From NCBI RefSeq assembly GCF_021049245.1, contig NZ_CP088020.1:3901159-3965158 (forward strand): a DNA stretch of 64,000 bases, written 5' to 3'. A program made the position numbers and the translations under genes. Numbering within the stretch: position 1 is the first letter of the stretch; each line of letters starts with the position of its first letter. Under the pieces are notes generated by a model. The model worked only from the letters and a program-made list of their open reading frames with translations, did no database searches and was not told where the DNA came from. Origin of the DNA: Radiobacillus kanasensis (GTDB lineage Bacteria > Bacillota > Bacilli > Bacillales > Amphibacillaceae). This document shows positions 35,891 to 45,036 of the stretch, piece after piece.

Positions 35891-37860
35891 TCTGAGTCTC
35901 CCCCTTCGAAATACTCGTCAATAATGGCCGTCAATTGTTCACGTGCCTCTTCTAATGATCCTTCATCTATTTGAGTAGCAGCATTTGTGAGATGCCCGCC
36001 ACCGTTCATTTTTTCCATAATAATTTGTACATTCACATCCCCTAAGGAACGTGCACTAATTCCAATTCGTCCATCGGAACGTTCCGATATCACAAACGAA
36101 GCCACAATACCGCTCATCGTAAGCAAAGTATCCGCTGCTTGTGCAATAATAACCGGACCGAGGGTTTTGCCAGGCTCTCCTACCGAAATGGCAATCCCAT
36201 CTCGATAAATTTTTGTGTTTTCAATTAAGTGACTTCTTTCTATAAATAGATCTAAATCTTCTTTCATAAACTTCTGCACAAGTACCGTATCCGCTCCTTT
36301 TGAGCGAAGATAGGATGCGGCATCAAATGTCCGCGATCCGGTACGAAGTGTAAAGCTTTTCGTATCTACAATAATTCCAGATAAAAGTGCCGTTGATTCT
36401 AGCATATTAAGTTTCAAGCTCTTCGGCTGATACTCTAATAACTCTGTCACCAATTCTGCTGTAGAAGAAGCATATGGCTCCATGTACACAAGCGTTGGAT
36501 TTTCAATGAATTCTTCTGCTCTACGATGGTGGTCAATGACAACAACATGCTCCGATTTGTTTAAAAGCTTCGGTTCTACTACTAAGGATGGTTTATGTGT
36601 ATCGACCACTACTAATAACGTATTTTTCGAGACAGCATCCATTGCATGGTCTGGTGAGGTAAAGTGTGACCACAAGTCCTCATCTAATTGAATCTCTTCA
36701 ATGAGACGTTGAACCCCTGTATCAATATCGTCATGATCCAGTACGATGTATCCATCGACATCATTGGCTTGAGCAATCTTTAAAATACCGATGGCCGCTC
36801 CTATTGAGTCCATATCCGGTGACTTATGCCCCATAATAAGGACCTTATCACTTTCACTAACTAACTGCTTTAATGCATGAGAAATCACTCGTGCACGCAC
36901 TCGCGTTCTCTTTTCCATCGGATTCGTTTTTCCACCGTAGAATCGAACCTTGCCCGACTCTTCTTTAATGGCCACTTGGTCCCCACCACGTCCAAGTGCT
37001 AAATCTAAGCTAGACTGTGCCAATTCTCCAAGCGTTGGCAAGGATACCTCTCCAGAGCCTACGCCAATACTTAAAGTAAGAGGAACATTTCGATCTGAAA
37101 TTAGTTCACGAACTTCATCCAGAATTTCAAATTTGGATTTCTCCAATTCTCCTAATATCTGTTTGTTCATCACAGCGAGAAATCGCTCTTGTGACGTACG
37201 TTTTAAATAAATGCCATATTGATTGGACCACTCATTGAGAATGGATGTTACGCGAGAGTTAATTTGACTCTTGGCCGTATCATCCATCGCTTGTGTAATC
37301 TCTTCATAGTTATCTAGAAAAATAATGCCTAGAATCGTTTGTTCATTTAGGTACAGATTTTGAATTTCCTTTTGCTTCGTGCGATCAAAAAAGTAAAGCA
37401 GACGCTCTTCTTTTTTGATCAAAATTTGAAAATTGTACTCATCAATTGGTAGCCACATATCGTTTTTATCTTCTTTAATAGCCATAACGATATCATCAGA
37501 AAGTTCACGTAAAGATTTACCTACTAACGTCTCGTCTTCCGTAAACTGATTCATGTAAGGATTTACCCATTCCATTAAAAAATCCTCACTGAAAAGCACG
37601 ATCCCGATTGGCATTTCCAGTAAAGCTTCTTCTCCCACCTTCTTAACCCGATGAGACAATGTGCTAATATACTCTTCCGTTTCCACAACAATATTACGTT
37701 CCATTCTTACGCTGTAGTAGATGGACGCAATGAGCAATCCCGTCATAATGAGGCCTAATATCCATTGAAAATACCAGATAAAGCCTAGGAAAATGACGGA
37801 TAAAATATATATAATTTGTAAATGGCCACTCACTGATGGCTTTTTAATAAAGTCAGGCAT
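35887..37860 (-). CDS. gdpP: Cyclic-di-AMP phosphodiesterase GdpP
   Basis: The 657-residue protein has two N-terminal membrane helices (about 10-55), a PAS-like domain, a degenerate GGDEF domain without GGDEF residues, and a C-terminal DHH/DHHA1 phosphodiesterase. Catalytic motifs are [35 protein letters not shown] and [13 protein letters not shown]. It breaks down the essential second messenger c-di-AMP, which controls potassium and wall homeostasis. It lies between yybS and rplI as in B. subtilis (yybT). Confidence 0.97.
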   Translation of the reverse strand: MPDFIKKPSVSGHLQIIYILSVIFLGFIWYFQWILGLIMTGLLIASIYYSVRMERNIVVETEEYISTLSHRVKKVGEEALLEMPIGIVLFSEDFLMEWVNPYMNQFTEDETLVGKSLRELSDDIVMAIKEDKNDMWLPIDEYNFQILIKKEERLLYFFDRTKQKEIQNLYLNEQTILGIIFLDNYEEITQAMDDTAKSQINSRVTSILNEWSNQYGIYLKRTSQERFLAVMNKQILGELEKSKFEILDEVRELISDRNVPLTLSIGVGSGEVSLPTLGELAQSSLDLALGRGGDQVAIKEESGKVRFYGGKTNPMEKRTRVRARVISHALKQLVSESDKVLIMGHKSPDMDSIGAAIGILKIAQANDVDGYIVLDHDDIDTGVQRLIEEIQLDEDLWSHFTSPDHAMDAVSKNTLLVVVDTHKPSLVVEPKLLNKSEHVVVIDHHRRAEEFIENPTLVYMEPYASSTAELVTELLEYQPKSLKLNMLESTALLSGIIVDTKSFTLRTGSRTFDAASYLRSKGADTVLVQKFMKEDLDLFIERSHLIENTKIYRDGIAISVGEPGKTLGPVIIAQAADTLLTMSGIVASFVISERSDGRIGISARSLGDVNVQIIMEKMNGGGHLTNAATQIDEGSLEEAREQLTAIIDEYFEGGDSE

Positions 37861-37983
37861 ACACTTCAGCTCCTACAAAACTATACTCCGAGCTATCTGG
37901 AACCTTTTAGACAGGGAAGTACGTTATTTTAAATCTTTTGCAACGGACTTCAAAGCCCTTATCCCGCTGACGTCCCATGTGAC

Positions 37984-38931
37984 CTATTTTTTCTTTTCAT
38001 CCGATAATAGGTCTCTTAATCCGAAACCTAAGTCAATTATACCTAAGATTCTCACAAGATACAGTCCTATAAAGGGAAAAAGAACCGCAATCACTATAGT
38101 AATAACTGGAATTGCCTTTGACAACCTTTTCTTATGCGTATAAAAGAAGACAAAAGATAAGCCTTGCAAAGTCACCAAAAAACCAGCCAAATTACTGATG
38201 TTAATAGCAGCTTGATACATCATTCCAGAATCCTCTGTCACGAACCACATAAGCACAATTCCGATAAAGTAAAACCAAACAACCGAAACTGGTAATCGAA
38301 ATTGACGGAACGGAGGAAACAATAATTTTCTTTTTTCCACTAGATACGTCACTTTATAGCCTATCCATTGCGTAATAAACGCTAAAAGGATTCCAATAAC
38401 CGCGATTACGACTGGAAGTAAGTCTAACACATGAAGCATCTGATCTAGAACTAAATCCATGTTCGCTTCTGAAGAATCTAAACCAAAGGAACTTAGCATT
38501 TCTTCACTAGTCTCAATGGATTCATGTATCGATTGTCGGATCTCCTCCACGATATTGATAGAAAATACCGATTGGATGAAGAGGAAGCTTAACATGATAC
38601 CAACGATGGCACCTAGCGAACCTCTTGCCCATGTTTCATAAGCTCCGCGTTTCTGATGAATGGATTCCCCAATCATCGTTCCCCCAATTGCAGCGACTAA
38701 ACTAAAAGGAACGGTCACTACTGATAATAAAATGGTCGTGAAGGAGACTGTAATAAGACCAAATACAAGGCCAGATTTCCAGCCATACTTAGACGTAAAT
38801 AAAAGAAACGGGATCGGTAAAACAAATACAGTGATTAGCTCAATTGCTGGAACCATCATGGTACCTAAGAGTAATACACTATATATGGCAAAATGAATCA
38901 ATCCCGTTATGAATTGTGTTCGATTATTCAT
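37984..38931 (-). CDS. yybS: DUF2232 multi-pass membrane protein YybS
   Basis: With ATG 38931 (GAGGTG upstream) the protein has 315 residues and starts MNNRTQFITGLIHFAIYSVL. A longer frame to 39003 runs through a terminator hairpin and is not real. It has about eight hydrophobic segments, as expected for the YybS/DUF2232 group, which resembles small-molecule uptake components. Function unknown. It always precedes gdpP in Bacillus. The gap to gdpP is 123 nt. Confidence 0.88.
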   Translation of the reverse strand: MNNRTQFITGLIHFAIYSVLLLGTMMVPAIELITVFVLPIPFLLFTSKYGWKSGLVFGLITVSFTTILLSVVTVPFSLVAAIGGTMIGESIHQKRGAYETWARGSLGAIVGIMLSFLFIQSVFSINIVEEIRQSIHESIETSEEMLSSFGLDSSEANMDLVLDQMLHVLDLLPVVIAVIGILLAFITQWIGYKVTYLVEKRKLLFPPFRQFRLPVSVVWFYFIGIVLMWFVTEDSGMMYQAAINISNLAGFLVTLQGLSFVFFYTHKKRLSKAIPVITIVIAVLFPFIGLYLVRILGIIDLGFGLRDLLSDEKKK

Positions 38932-38965
38932 ATTGGACACCTCAAATACTTCTATCTTTTTAGGA

Positions 38966-38996
38966 AGAAAAAGCACAGCAAATCCGCTGTGCTTTA
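38966..38996 (-). terminator. Intrinsic terminator in the leader of yybS
   Basis: AAAGCACAGC and GCTGTGC form a stem followed by TTTTT on the reverse strand, only about 35 nt before the yybS start. It lies downstream of the promoter at 39083-39112. It can therefore stop transcription before yybS, as in attenuation. Confidence 0.8.
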
Positions 38997-39082
38997 TTCG
39001 CACTGTTAGCTTGTTACATATCAGTCCGTAGCTTTTTTAGTAAAGAATATGGGACCATATTCTTATCAAGCATGATAACGCC
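38997..39082 (-). promoter_or_regulatory. Structured leader RNA of yybS, candidate attenuator
   Basis: Between promoter and terminator the transcript can form AAGAATATGG/CCATATTCTT, a perfect 10-bp hairpin, and a smaller TTATC/GATAA hairpin before it. A downstream GCTACGGACTG segment could join alternative pairings. It matches no riboswitch I recognise. Confidence 0.45.
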
Positions 39083-39112
39083 ATTATAATCTATTTGCGA
39101 TTTAATGTACAA
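39083..39112 (-). promoter_or_regulatory. Sigma-A promoter of the yybS operon
   Basis: Reverse strand TTGTAC (39107-39112), 18-nt spacer, TATAAT (39083-39088). The -10 is perfect and the -35 differs at two positions. Confidence 0.7.
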
Positions 39113-39184
39113 ATTATGTAGATACAGATGGTCCAGTTCTGTTCCTATTGTATAATAGATAATAAAACAGGGAGGGGATCTATC

Positions 39185-39973
39185 ATGATTAAGGCCGTAT
39201 TTTTAGATTTAGATGATACACTGCTATGGGATAAAAGAAGTGTACAAGTAGCATTCCAAAAAACATGCCAAGTAGCGGAAGATCGCGTAGGAGTTAATCC
39301 TGAAAAATTAGAAGTTGCTGTACGAGAAGAAGCAACAAAGCTTTACCAATCCTATTCTTTTTATTCTTTTACGAAAAAAATTGGAATTAACCCTTTTGAG
39401 GGGCTTTGGGGTAAGTTTCAAGATGGAAAAGATGAGTTTGTTACAATGAGTGAAATCATCCCTCAATATCAAATAGATGCTTGGACGAAAGGATTATTTG
39501 CTCTTGGCTTTGATGATCCTAATTTAGGTGAAGAGCTTGCCGAGATTTTCCCTAACATGAGACATTCTAGTCCTTTTCTTTATGAGGATAGTTTACAAGT
39601 GCTAGAAGAACTTCAAAAAGATTATCGCCTACTCTTATTAACGAATGGTTCTCCACAACTTCAAAATACAAAACTCACGATTACGCCTGAGCTTGTTCCC
39701 TATTTTGAACATATCGTCATTTCCGGGGACTTTGGAATTGGTAAACCAGATCCTAGTATTTTTACCCATGCATTAGAACTTGTTTCCCTTTCTCCAGATG
39801 AGGTAATAATGGTGGGTGATAATTTGTTGACCGATATCCTCGGGGCATCTCAAGCTGGTATTCCGTCTGTTTGGATTAATCGAGAAGAAAAAGATGTACA
39901 TACCGTAACTCCTACCCATGAGATTCAAAGCCTATCGGAATTACCGGAACTTCTTAGGAAAATTAATGGATAA
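39185..39973 (+). CDS. HAD-family hydrolase
   Basis: With ATG 39185 (GGAGGGG upstream) the protein has 262 residues. HAD motifs are complete: MIKAVFLDLDDTLLW (motif I, DxDxT), LLTNGSP (II), the Lys in FGIGKPDPSIF (III), and MVGDNLLTDILGA (IV). A helical cap lies between I and II. It is a cytoplasmic phosphatase or dehalogenase-like enzyme of unknown substrate. It is divergent from yybS and monocistronic. Confidence 0.9.
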   Translation: MIKAVFLDLDDTLLWDKRSVQVAFQKTCQVAEDRVGVNPEKLEVAVREEATKLYQSYSFYSFTKKIGINPFEGLWGKFQDGKDEFVTMSEIIPQYQIDAWTKGLFALGFDDPNLGEELAEIFPNMRHSSPFLYEDSLQVLEELQKDYRLLLLTNGSPQLQNTKLTITPELVPYFEHIVISGDFGIGKPDPSIFTHALELVSLSPDEVIMVGDNLLTDILGASQAGIPSVWINREEKDVHTVTPTHEIQSLSELPELLRKING

Positions 39974-40128
39974 AAAAGCATTACCCTAGTGATAATAAGG
40001 GGTTCTCTTTTCGGGTGCAAAACACTCCCTTTAGCACAGTTATAGTAATATTAATAATATCTGTAAAGCCTTATTTATCAACACCTATGGTATCTTAAAA
40101 TTTCAATCGCATAGCGAAACACAAAAAT

Positions 40129-40153
40129 GCTATCCTTAACAATTAAGGATAGC
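40129..40153 (-). terminator. Hairpin after the broken toxin gene
   Basis: GCTATCCTTAA and TTAAGGATAGC form a perfect 11-bp stem with a 3-nt loop directly after the original toxin stop. A short run of T follows on the reverse strand. Confidence 0.7.
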
Positions 40154-40424
40154 TTAATAATGCTGACTAGAGTGCTTAAAATATTCAATAAAACACGATT
40201 GTCATCAGAAAAGGAATAGTAAATAACAAATTTATCTACGAGAACTTTATGAGTTCCTTTCCATTCAGGTTTATCTGCTCTTGTACTTGTGCCTGTGTTA
40301 TAATTTTCCCTTCAATACGCTCTAACAAGTTTAATTTGTATTCAACGGTTTCACTATAAGAAAAATGTTTACTTTTAATATTTTCAAATAATTCCTTTGT
40401 GTTCTCTAACCAAATAAACCTCAT
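40154..40424 (-). pseudogene. RelE/ParE-type toxin broken by two frameshifts
   Basis: The intact start reads MRFIWLENTKELFENIKSKH and FSYSETVEYKLNLLERIE. After about 53 codons the frame is lost and stops early. The following sequence in the next frame gives KGTHKVLVDKFVIYYSFSDD, and a third frame gives FIEYFKHSSQHY and a stop at 40154. Joined, these make a RelE/ParE-like toxin of normal length whose C-terminal half carries the conserved YYSFS and FKHSxQxY strands. The 62-residue product now made lacks the active part. Its ATG is next to the antitoxin stop. Confidence 0.72.
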
Positions 40425-40425
40425 C

Positions 40426-40671
40426 TTATGCTTGACCGCTCCGTATCATTTCTCGCATTTCTTCCGAGGTATAATAATTACCTTCTTCTATGTCCTTTTT
40501 AGCCTGTAATAATTTCCGTTTTAACTCTGGGTCTCTTTCAACATCTTCAGCTACAGTTGTTACATAGTCATGTTTATTATCAATCGCCACAATTTTATAC
40601 TTTCGCCCGTTTAATTCAAAGGACTGATCTTCTGCCAAAACCTTTGCAGCCTGTGCATCTATTTTTTTCAT
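40426..40671 (-). CDS. Antitoxin-like protein, partner of the broken toxin
   Basis: The 81-residue protein (MKKIDAQAAKVLAEDQSFEL...) has a small N-terminal domain and a helical, acidic tail ELKRKLLQAKKDIEEGNYYT followed by SEEMREMIRSG. The tail resembles those of RelB/YefM-like antitoxins that wrap their toxin. ATG 40671 is preferred over GTG 40683, which has no ribosome-binding site. The toxin gene begins 2 nt after the stop. The antitoxin is intact while the toxin is not. Confidence 0.65.
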   Translation of the reverse strand: MKKIDAQAAKVLAEDQSFELNGRKYKIVAIDNKHDYVTTVAEDVERDPELKRKLLQAKKDIEEGNYYTSEEMREMIRSGQA

Positions 40672-40782
40672 ACAATCGCCCACTTACTATCGTTTTACCA
40701 CTTTTTGAATGGTTTCATAAATTAAATAATAATGACTTCTATTACTAGATGTAAAAAAACACTAATTCAAAATAAGCACCAG

Positions 40783-41016
40783 TTAGTTCAAGAAGAAGCC
40801 TTGAAGTGATACAAATAATACAAATAAAAATGCAACAATGCTTATCCAACCCATAACTTTTCGTTCTTTCCGAAATTCTTCTAATCCCATTACTAACATC
40901 ATTAAACTTAAGAAAAACATCATATATGATTGGAACTCAAAATTCTTAGTAATCAAGCCATATCCTGCAATAAAAGCAGCGATCACTGCAAAAATTACTC
41001 TTAAAATCATTAACAA
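40783..41016 (-). CDS. DUF3953 (YczI-type) small membrane protein
   Basis: The 77-residue protein has three hydrophobic segments: IFAVIAAFIAGYGLI, YMMFFLSLMMLVMGLEEF and WISIVAFLFVLFVSL. GLEEFRKERK between the last two is typical of the YczI/DUF3953 group. Function unknown. It is a lone gene in the small accessory patch. Confidence 0.8.
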   Translation of the reverse strand: MLMILRVIFAVIAAFIAGYGLITKNFEFQSYMMFFLSLMMLVMGLEEFRKERKVMGWISIVAFLFVLFVSLQGFFLN

Positions 41017-41082
41017 TTATAAACACCCCTTTATAGCCTTTTTGAGCTAATCTGCTTGATAGTGAAACTAGGTTGTATTCGC

Positions 41083-41116
41083 CTTATTAAAGTAAAGCAC
41101 CCATTACTTTAATAAG
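41083..41116. terminator. Perfect AT-rich inverted repeat
   Basis: CTTATTAAAGTAA (41083-41095) and TTACTTTAATAAG (41104-41116) pair fully. It lies just after the SMI1/KNR4 gene and probably ends its transcript, though no T-run follows. Confidence 0.6.
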
Positions 41117-41127
41117 CAAAGGAGTAT

Positions 41128-41562
41128 CTAAATAGAAATTTCACCTGTTATCCAATCTTTAATAAAAACTTCTAATGAAGGAGCAACCCACATTCTGCTA
41201 TCATCTTCATGGTTCCAAACATAAATATCATCCGTTTGAATACTGCCATTTAATATTCTATAACCGAATAAATCGCCATTTCCAGCATCTGAAAAAAATA
41301 ATAAATGTTCAAATGGCATGTAGATGTCTTTGTAATCATCAAAATTTCTTAAAAATATATTGTCCTTTACGATTTGGGAAGTTGACCATATTATAGGACA
41401 GTCAAAACTATCAAATACTCCATTTGTTTCACTAAATAACTCAAATAACTTTTTAGGTAATTCCACATTTAATTCCTTTTTAATATGATTTATTTCAATA
41501 TTAGTCGCTGGTGGTTTAAAAGAATACTCTCTTGATACTGAACTTATATAATCTTTCCACAT
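41128..41562 (-). CDS. SMI1/KNR4 family protein
   Basis: With ATG 41562 the protein has 144 residues and begins MWKDYISSVSREYSFKPPAT. The SMI1/KNR4 pattern is visible: helix with INHIKKELNVELPKKLFELF, then SETNGVFD, then MPFEHLLFFSDAGNGDLFGY, then IYVWNHEDDSRMWVAPSLEV. Bacterial members are often immunity proteins against polymorphic toxins. No toxin gene is next to it, so it may be an orphan immunity gene. A longer frame to 41706 would overlap the DUF523 gene and lacks a good site. Confidence 0.85.
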   Translation of the reverse strand: MWKDYISSVSREYSFKPPATNIEINHIKKELNVELPKKLFELFSETNGVFDSFDCPIIWSTSQIVKDNIFLRNFDDYKDIYMPFEHLLFFSDAGNGDLFGYRILNGSIQTDDIYVWNHEDDSRMWVAPSLEVFIKDWITGEISI

Positions 41563-41686
41563 CAATGTAACACCATCCTTAAAAGCAAGAAAATAATTCA
41601 CCATTACTAACAGACAATCCTTCTTCCACATAACTGCCCCGCTAGCATTTGCGAGTAAATAGAATCTAACTGAGGGAGTTGAATAG

Positions 41687-42145
41687 CTAAAAGTAATTTT
41701 CAACAAATTGTTCTTCTGAAATTACTTGTAAACCATTCCTTTTAAGTAAGGCTGAAGTAACTCCGTTTCCAACAATTTTTTTACCATTAAAATCACCGTT
41801 ATAAATCATTGAACTGCCACAGGATGGGCTATTCTCTTTGAGAACAACTATTGTTGCGTTAATTTTTTTAGCTTTTTCTAAAGTAGCATAAGCTCCTTTT
41901 ATATAAAGTTCGGTTACGTCATTACCAGATTTCTCAACCACTTTAGCCTTCCCATCCAGTACATCTTCTCCGTCTCCTCCTACTATTTCAGCAGGTTCCC
42001 TTGGAGTTGAAAACCCACCAAGCAGTTCGGGACAGATAGTAACAGCTTTATTCTCTCCAACTAATTTACTTATCCTATTATCCAAGCTATGTGTACCGTT
42101 ATACCTTACTTCTAATCCAGCTAAACAAGAACTAACCAAAATCAT
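41687..42145 (-). CDS. DUF523 family protein
   Basis: The 152-residue protein matches DUF523 (YbbK-like): MILVSSCLAGLEVRYNGTHS, VTICPELLGGFSTPREPAEI, and VVLKENSPSCGSSMIYNGDF with the conserved Cys in CPE and SCGS. These Cys residues suggest metal or cofactor binding. Biological role unknown. It is followed by the SMI1/KNR4 gene. Confidence 0.9.
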   Translation of the reverse strand: MILVSSCLAGLEVRYNGTHSLDNRISKLVGENKAVTICPELLGGFSTPREPAEIVGGDGEDVLDGKAKVVEKSGNDVTELYIKGAYATLEKAKKINATIVVLKENSPSCGSSMIYNGDFNGKKIVGNGVTSALLKRNGLQVISEEQFVENYF

Positions 42146-42193
42146 TAACTACTCCCCCTAAATATATCCACTAAATCCATTCAATACTTTTTC

Positions 42194-42450
42194 TTAAATT
42201 TCTTTATCAGATTTCCATATAGGCATTGCACCTAAATCACTTTCAAACTGTTTTTCAATTAAATCAAAGGTATCATAAAAATAGGTTTCTATTATCATCA
42301 ACCCACATTAACCACTCAGTAATTATTTCTTTCTCTTGTTTTCGGATAGAGGAATTACCTTTTTGAATTACTTACTCTAAATCAGATAGTATAAGCGAGG
42401 AAAATAACTCAATAGTAAACTCACTAAAATCTCTATATTCATGTGAAATA
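42194..42450 (-). pseudogene. Unidentified small gene, broken
   Basis: Reverse-strand pieces HEYRDFSEFTIELFSSLILS, then IRKQEKEIITEWLMWVDDNR, then TFDLIEKQFESDLGAMPIWK and SDKEI plus a stop join across at least one frameshift (near 42295) and an in-frame stop (near 42370). The mix looks like one acidic helical protein of about 90 residues. I do not recognise the family. It is in the same orientation as its neighbours. Confidence 0.45.
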
Positions 42451-42576
42451 CACCTTTCACCCTTGTTTTTTGTCTAATAGTAATATTGCACAATGCTTAT
42501 TAAATAGATGAAACGACAGCTCTATTTGAACAATCGCACCTTAGTTGAAGAAGATTATTTGCATTCGAACTACCTA

Positions 42577-43107
42577 TTAACCTAAAACATAAAAAGTTGT
42601 GACATCACTGTTATTTTCAATATTTTCAGCTAGGATTTCTAATCCATAAAGTTGAGCAGACTGTTTAGAAGCAATCGCTGCCGTATTTAATAATTTATTC
42701 TCTGCAATGTACTTAGCACTAGCAGCCGTATTAAAAAACTCTTGAAATGTGACATTCAACTGTCTTAGATAAATTTCACACTCTTGAAGTGCCTTTGGTT
42801 GAGAATAAACTGTTTTTATACTATTTAATTCTTGACCTTTTAAAGCCATAAGACAATGGTGTGTATTAAGGTCAATTTTTTGCTTAACAGCCCAATTACC
42901 AGAAGAAAGCAAGTCATTCACCTCTGATACATAACCCGAATTTGATGTTTTAACGGGTAATACTGCATAATCTGACCGTTTATTTTTAACTGAATCCAGA
43001 GCACTATAAAAACTATTACAGTACAAGAAGGATATATTTTCACCTAACATTTCTAGTGCCGCCGTTTCTGCATAGCTACCTGTTATCCCACAAATGGAAA
43101 CAATCAT
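42577..43107 (-). CDS. Prephenate dehydratase-like protein without ACT domain
   Basis: ATG 43107 has AAAGGAG 6 nt upstream, giving 176 residues from MIVSICGITGSYAETAALEM. The prephenate dehydratase fold is visible in YAVLPVKTSNSGYVSEVNDL, HHCLMALKG, TVYSQPKALQECEIYLRQLN, TAASAKYIAE and AAIASKQSAQLYGLEILAEN. The usual TRF near the end is DVTTFYVLG. A normal PheA has a C-terminal ACT domain and about 280 residues, and this one ends before it. The active-site Thr-Arg pair is changed, so enzyme activity is doubtful. Confidence 0.8.
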   Translation of the reverse strand: MIVSICGITGSYAETAALEMLGENISFLYCNSFYSALDSVKNKRSDYAVLPVKTSNSGYVSEVNDLLSSGNWAVKQKIDLNTHHCLMALKGQELNSIKTVYSQPKALQECEIYLRQLNVTFQEFFNTAASAKYIAENKLLNTAAIASKQSAQLYGLEILAENIENNSDVTTFYVLG

Positions 43108-43307
43108 TTTTTGCTCCTTTCTAGTTATTTTCTTTATTAATTGTAAATCAAAATTGGAATTTTTCACTAAATAAAAACATAGTTATAGCTCTCTTTATGT
43201 ATGGTACTCTTGTTCAACAATCCTGCCCGTTGAATAACGAACTACTAAATTATCTATCATACTATACAACCTTTTGTTAAATATTCCAATAAATCCCTTG
43301 TTCATCA
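43108..43307. other. Intergenic stretch without a gene
   Basis: AT-rich sequence between the dehydratase-like gene and the serA terminator. It contains the ribosome-binding site and presumably the promoter of the dehydratase-like gene. I see nothing else. Confidence 0.5.
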
Positions 43308-43353
43308 AAAAATAGCAGGAGCAAATTCAATTACGATTCGCCCTGCTATTTTT
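43308..43353 (-). terminator. Terminator of the serA operon
   Basis: AAAAATAGCAGG and CCTGCTATTTTTATT form a 10-bp stem with T-runs, about 95 nt after the serA stop. It can also work on the other strand. Confidence 0.82.
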
Positions 43354-43446
43354 ATTGCTATTTCTTTTATGATTTGCATTACTCTTTTCTTGTTTACACC
43401 TCTAAAGAGAACCCGTTACGAGTTAGAAGGGGTAATGCCTTTTCTT

Positions 43447-45033
43447 TTATAGGTCTATTGGAGTTACCCCGTAAATATCGGAAAGCTGACTAAGCTGATC
43501 AAGCGCTCTTCTTTCAAGATGTTTATCAATCGTTAACATCATGATGGCATCTCCCCCAGCATTCGAACGTCCTACTTGCATGGTTGCAATGTTCACTTCT
43601 TCTGTTGCTAACAGTGTTCCTACTCGTCCAATCGCACCTGGTTGGTCCTTATGTCTGATGAAGACCATATGTCCCTCTGGTAATACGTCGACACTGTAGC
43701 TATCTACAAGCACGATGCGAGCTCCGAGACCATTCAGTAACGTTCCAGCCACTTTCCTCGTTCCTACATTCGTTTTTACCTCAATCGTTAATAGATTCGT
43801 AAAACCTTTAGTAGAGGAAGTCTTATGCTCATGAACATCAATATCTTTACGTTCCGCTAGAAAAGCCGCATTAACATCATTCACATGGTCGCCTAAGTGG
43901 CGCTTTAGCAATCCCTTTAACGCATTTCGAGTTAAAGGACCTACTTCAACGTCCGTTAGTTCACCAGAGTAATAAATGTTCACTTCTTCTACAACGCCTT
44001 GTGTTAGGTTGGACACGAACACGCCTAGCTTTTCGGCTAAATAAAAGTACGGTTCAATTTTATTCATGACTTCCTTCGCAACAGAAGGTAAGTTAACTGG
44101 ATTTTTGGCTAATCCTCCTGATAGAAAGTTCACCACATCATGGCTAACATCAATGGCTACACTTTCCTGAGCTTCAACTGTACTTGCTCCAAGGTGAGGC
44201 GTAGCAATAACCTCTGGTAATTCTAGAAGCTTATGTTCAGTAACAGGTTCCTGCTCAAATACATCTAAGCCAGCACCTGCCACTTTTTTGTTCACAATTG
44301 CATCGTATAATGCCTCTTCATCGATAATACCACCACGAGCACAGTTTACGATTTGCACCCCATCCTTCATCTTTTCAAATGCGGCTGCATTAATAAGGTG
44401 CTTCGTCTCTTTCAACAGCGGAGTATGGATGGTAATAAAATCTGCTTGCCCTAGTACTTCATCTAGCGTCCCATACCCAATTCCCATTTTATTTGCTTTT
44501 TCTTCTGTTAGGAAAGGATCATAGGCCACAACGTTCATGCGTTGACCTTTGGCACGAGTAGCTACCTCTGCCCCGATTCGACCGAGCCCAACAATACCTA
44601 ACGTTTTGTTTTTCAACTCAACTCCTACGTACTTTTTACGATCCCACTTTTTATTTTTTAAAGCATGGTAGGCTTGCGGAATGTTACGCGCTAACGACAT
44701 AATCATAGCCATCGCATGCTCTGCGGCAGAGTTCGTATTCCCGTCCGGTGCATTAACGACGATAACCCCGTGTTCTGTAGCAGCATCGAGATCAATGTTA
44801 TCGACACCAACCCCAGCTCTCCCTACTATTTTCAAGTTTTTCGCTTTATTCAGAATGTCTCTTGTTACTTGCGACTGACTACGTACTAATAACGCATCAT
44901 ATGCCCCGATTTTTTCTGCTAATTCTTCCGGTGTTAACCCAGTATCTACGGTAACCTCCACGTTATCGGCTTGTCGTAATGGATAAATGCCATCTTCACT
45001 TAATGGATCACTGATTAATACCTTAAAGACCAT
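43447..45033 (-). CDS. serA: D-3-phosphoglycerate dehydrogenase
   Basis: The 528-residue enzyme starts serine synthesis by oxidising 3-phosphoglycerate with NAD. It has the NAD-binding motif [37 protein letters not shown] with the catalytic Arg, and [14 protein letters not shown] with the catalytic His. It is of the long type, with an intervening domain and a C-terminal ACT domain ([20 protein letters not shown]) that can bind serine. It starts 3 nt after the aminotransferase gene and is under the same T-box. Confidence 0.97.
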   Translation of the reverse strand: MVFKVLISDPLSEDGIYPLRQADNVEVTVDTGLTPEELAEKIGAYDALLVRSQSQVTRDILNKAKNLKIVGRAGVGVDNIDLDAATEHGVIVVNAPDGNTNSAAEHAMAMIMSLARNIPQAYHALKNKKWDRKKYVGVELKNKTLGIVGLGRIGAEVATRAKGQRMNVVAYDPFLTEEKANKMGIGYGTLDEVLGQADFITIHTPLLKETKHLINAAAFEKMKDGVQIVNCARGGIIDEEALYDAIVNKKVAGAGLDVFEQEPVTEHKLLELPEVIATPHLGASTVEAQESVAIDVSHDVVNFLSGGLAKNPVNLPSVAKEVMNKIEPYFYLAEKLGVFVSNLTQGVVEEVNIYYSGELTDVEVGPLTRNALKGLLKRHLGDHVNDVNAAFLAERKDIDVHEHKTSSTKGFTNLLTIEVKTNVGTRKVAGTLLNGLGARIVLVDSYSVDVLPEGHMVFIRHKDQPGAIGRVGTLLATEEVNIATMQVGRSNAGGDAIMMLTIDKHLERRALDQLSQLSDIYGVTPIDL

Positions 45034-45036
45034 ATT

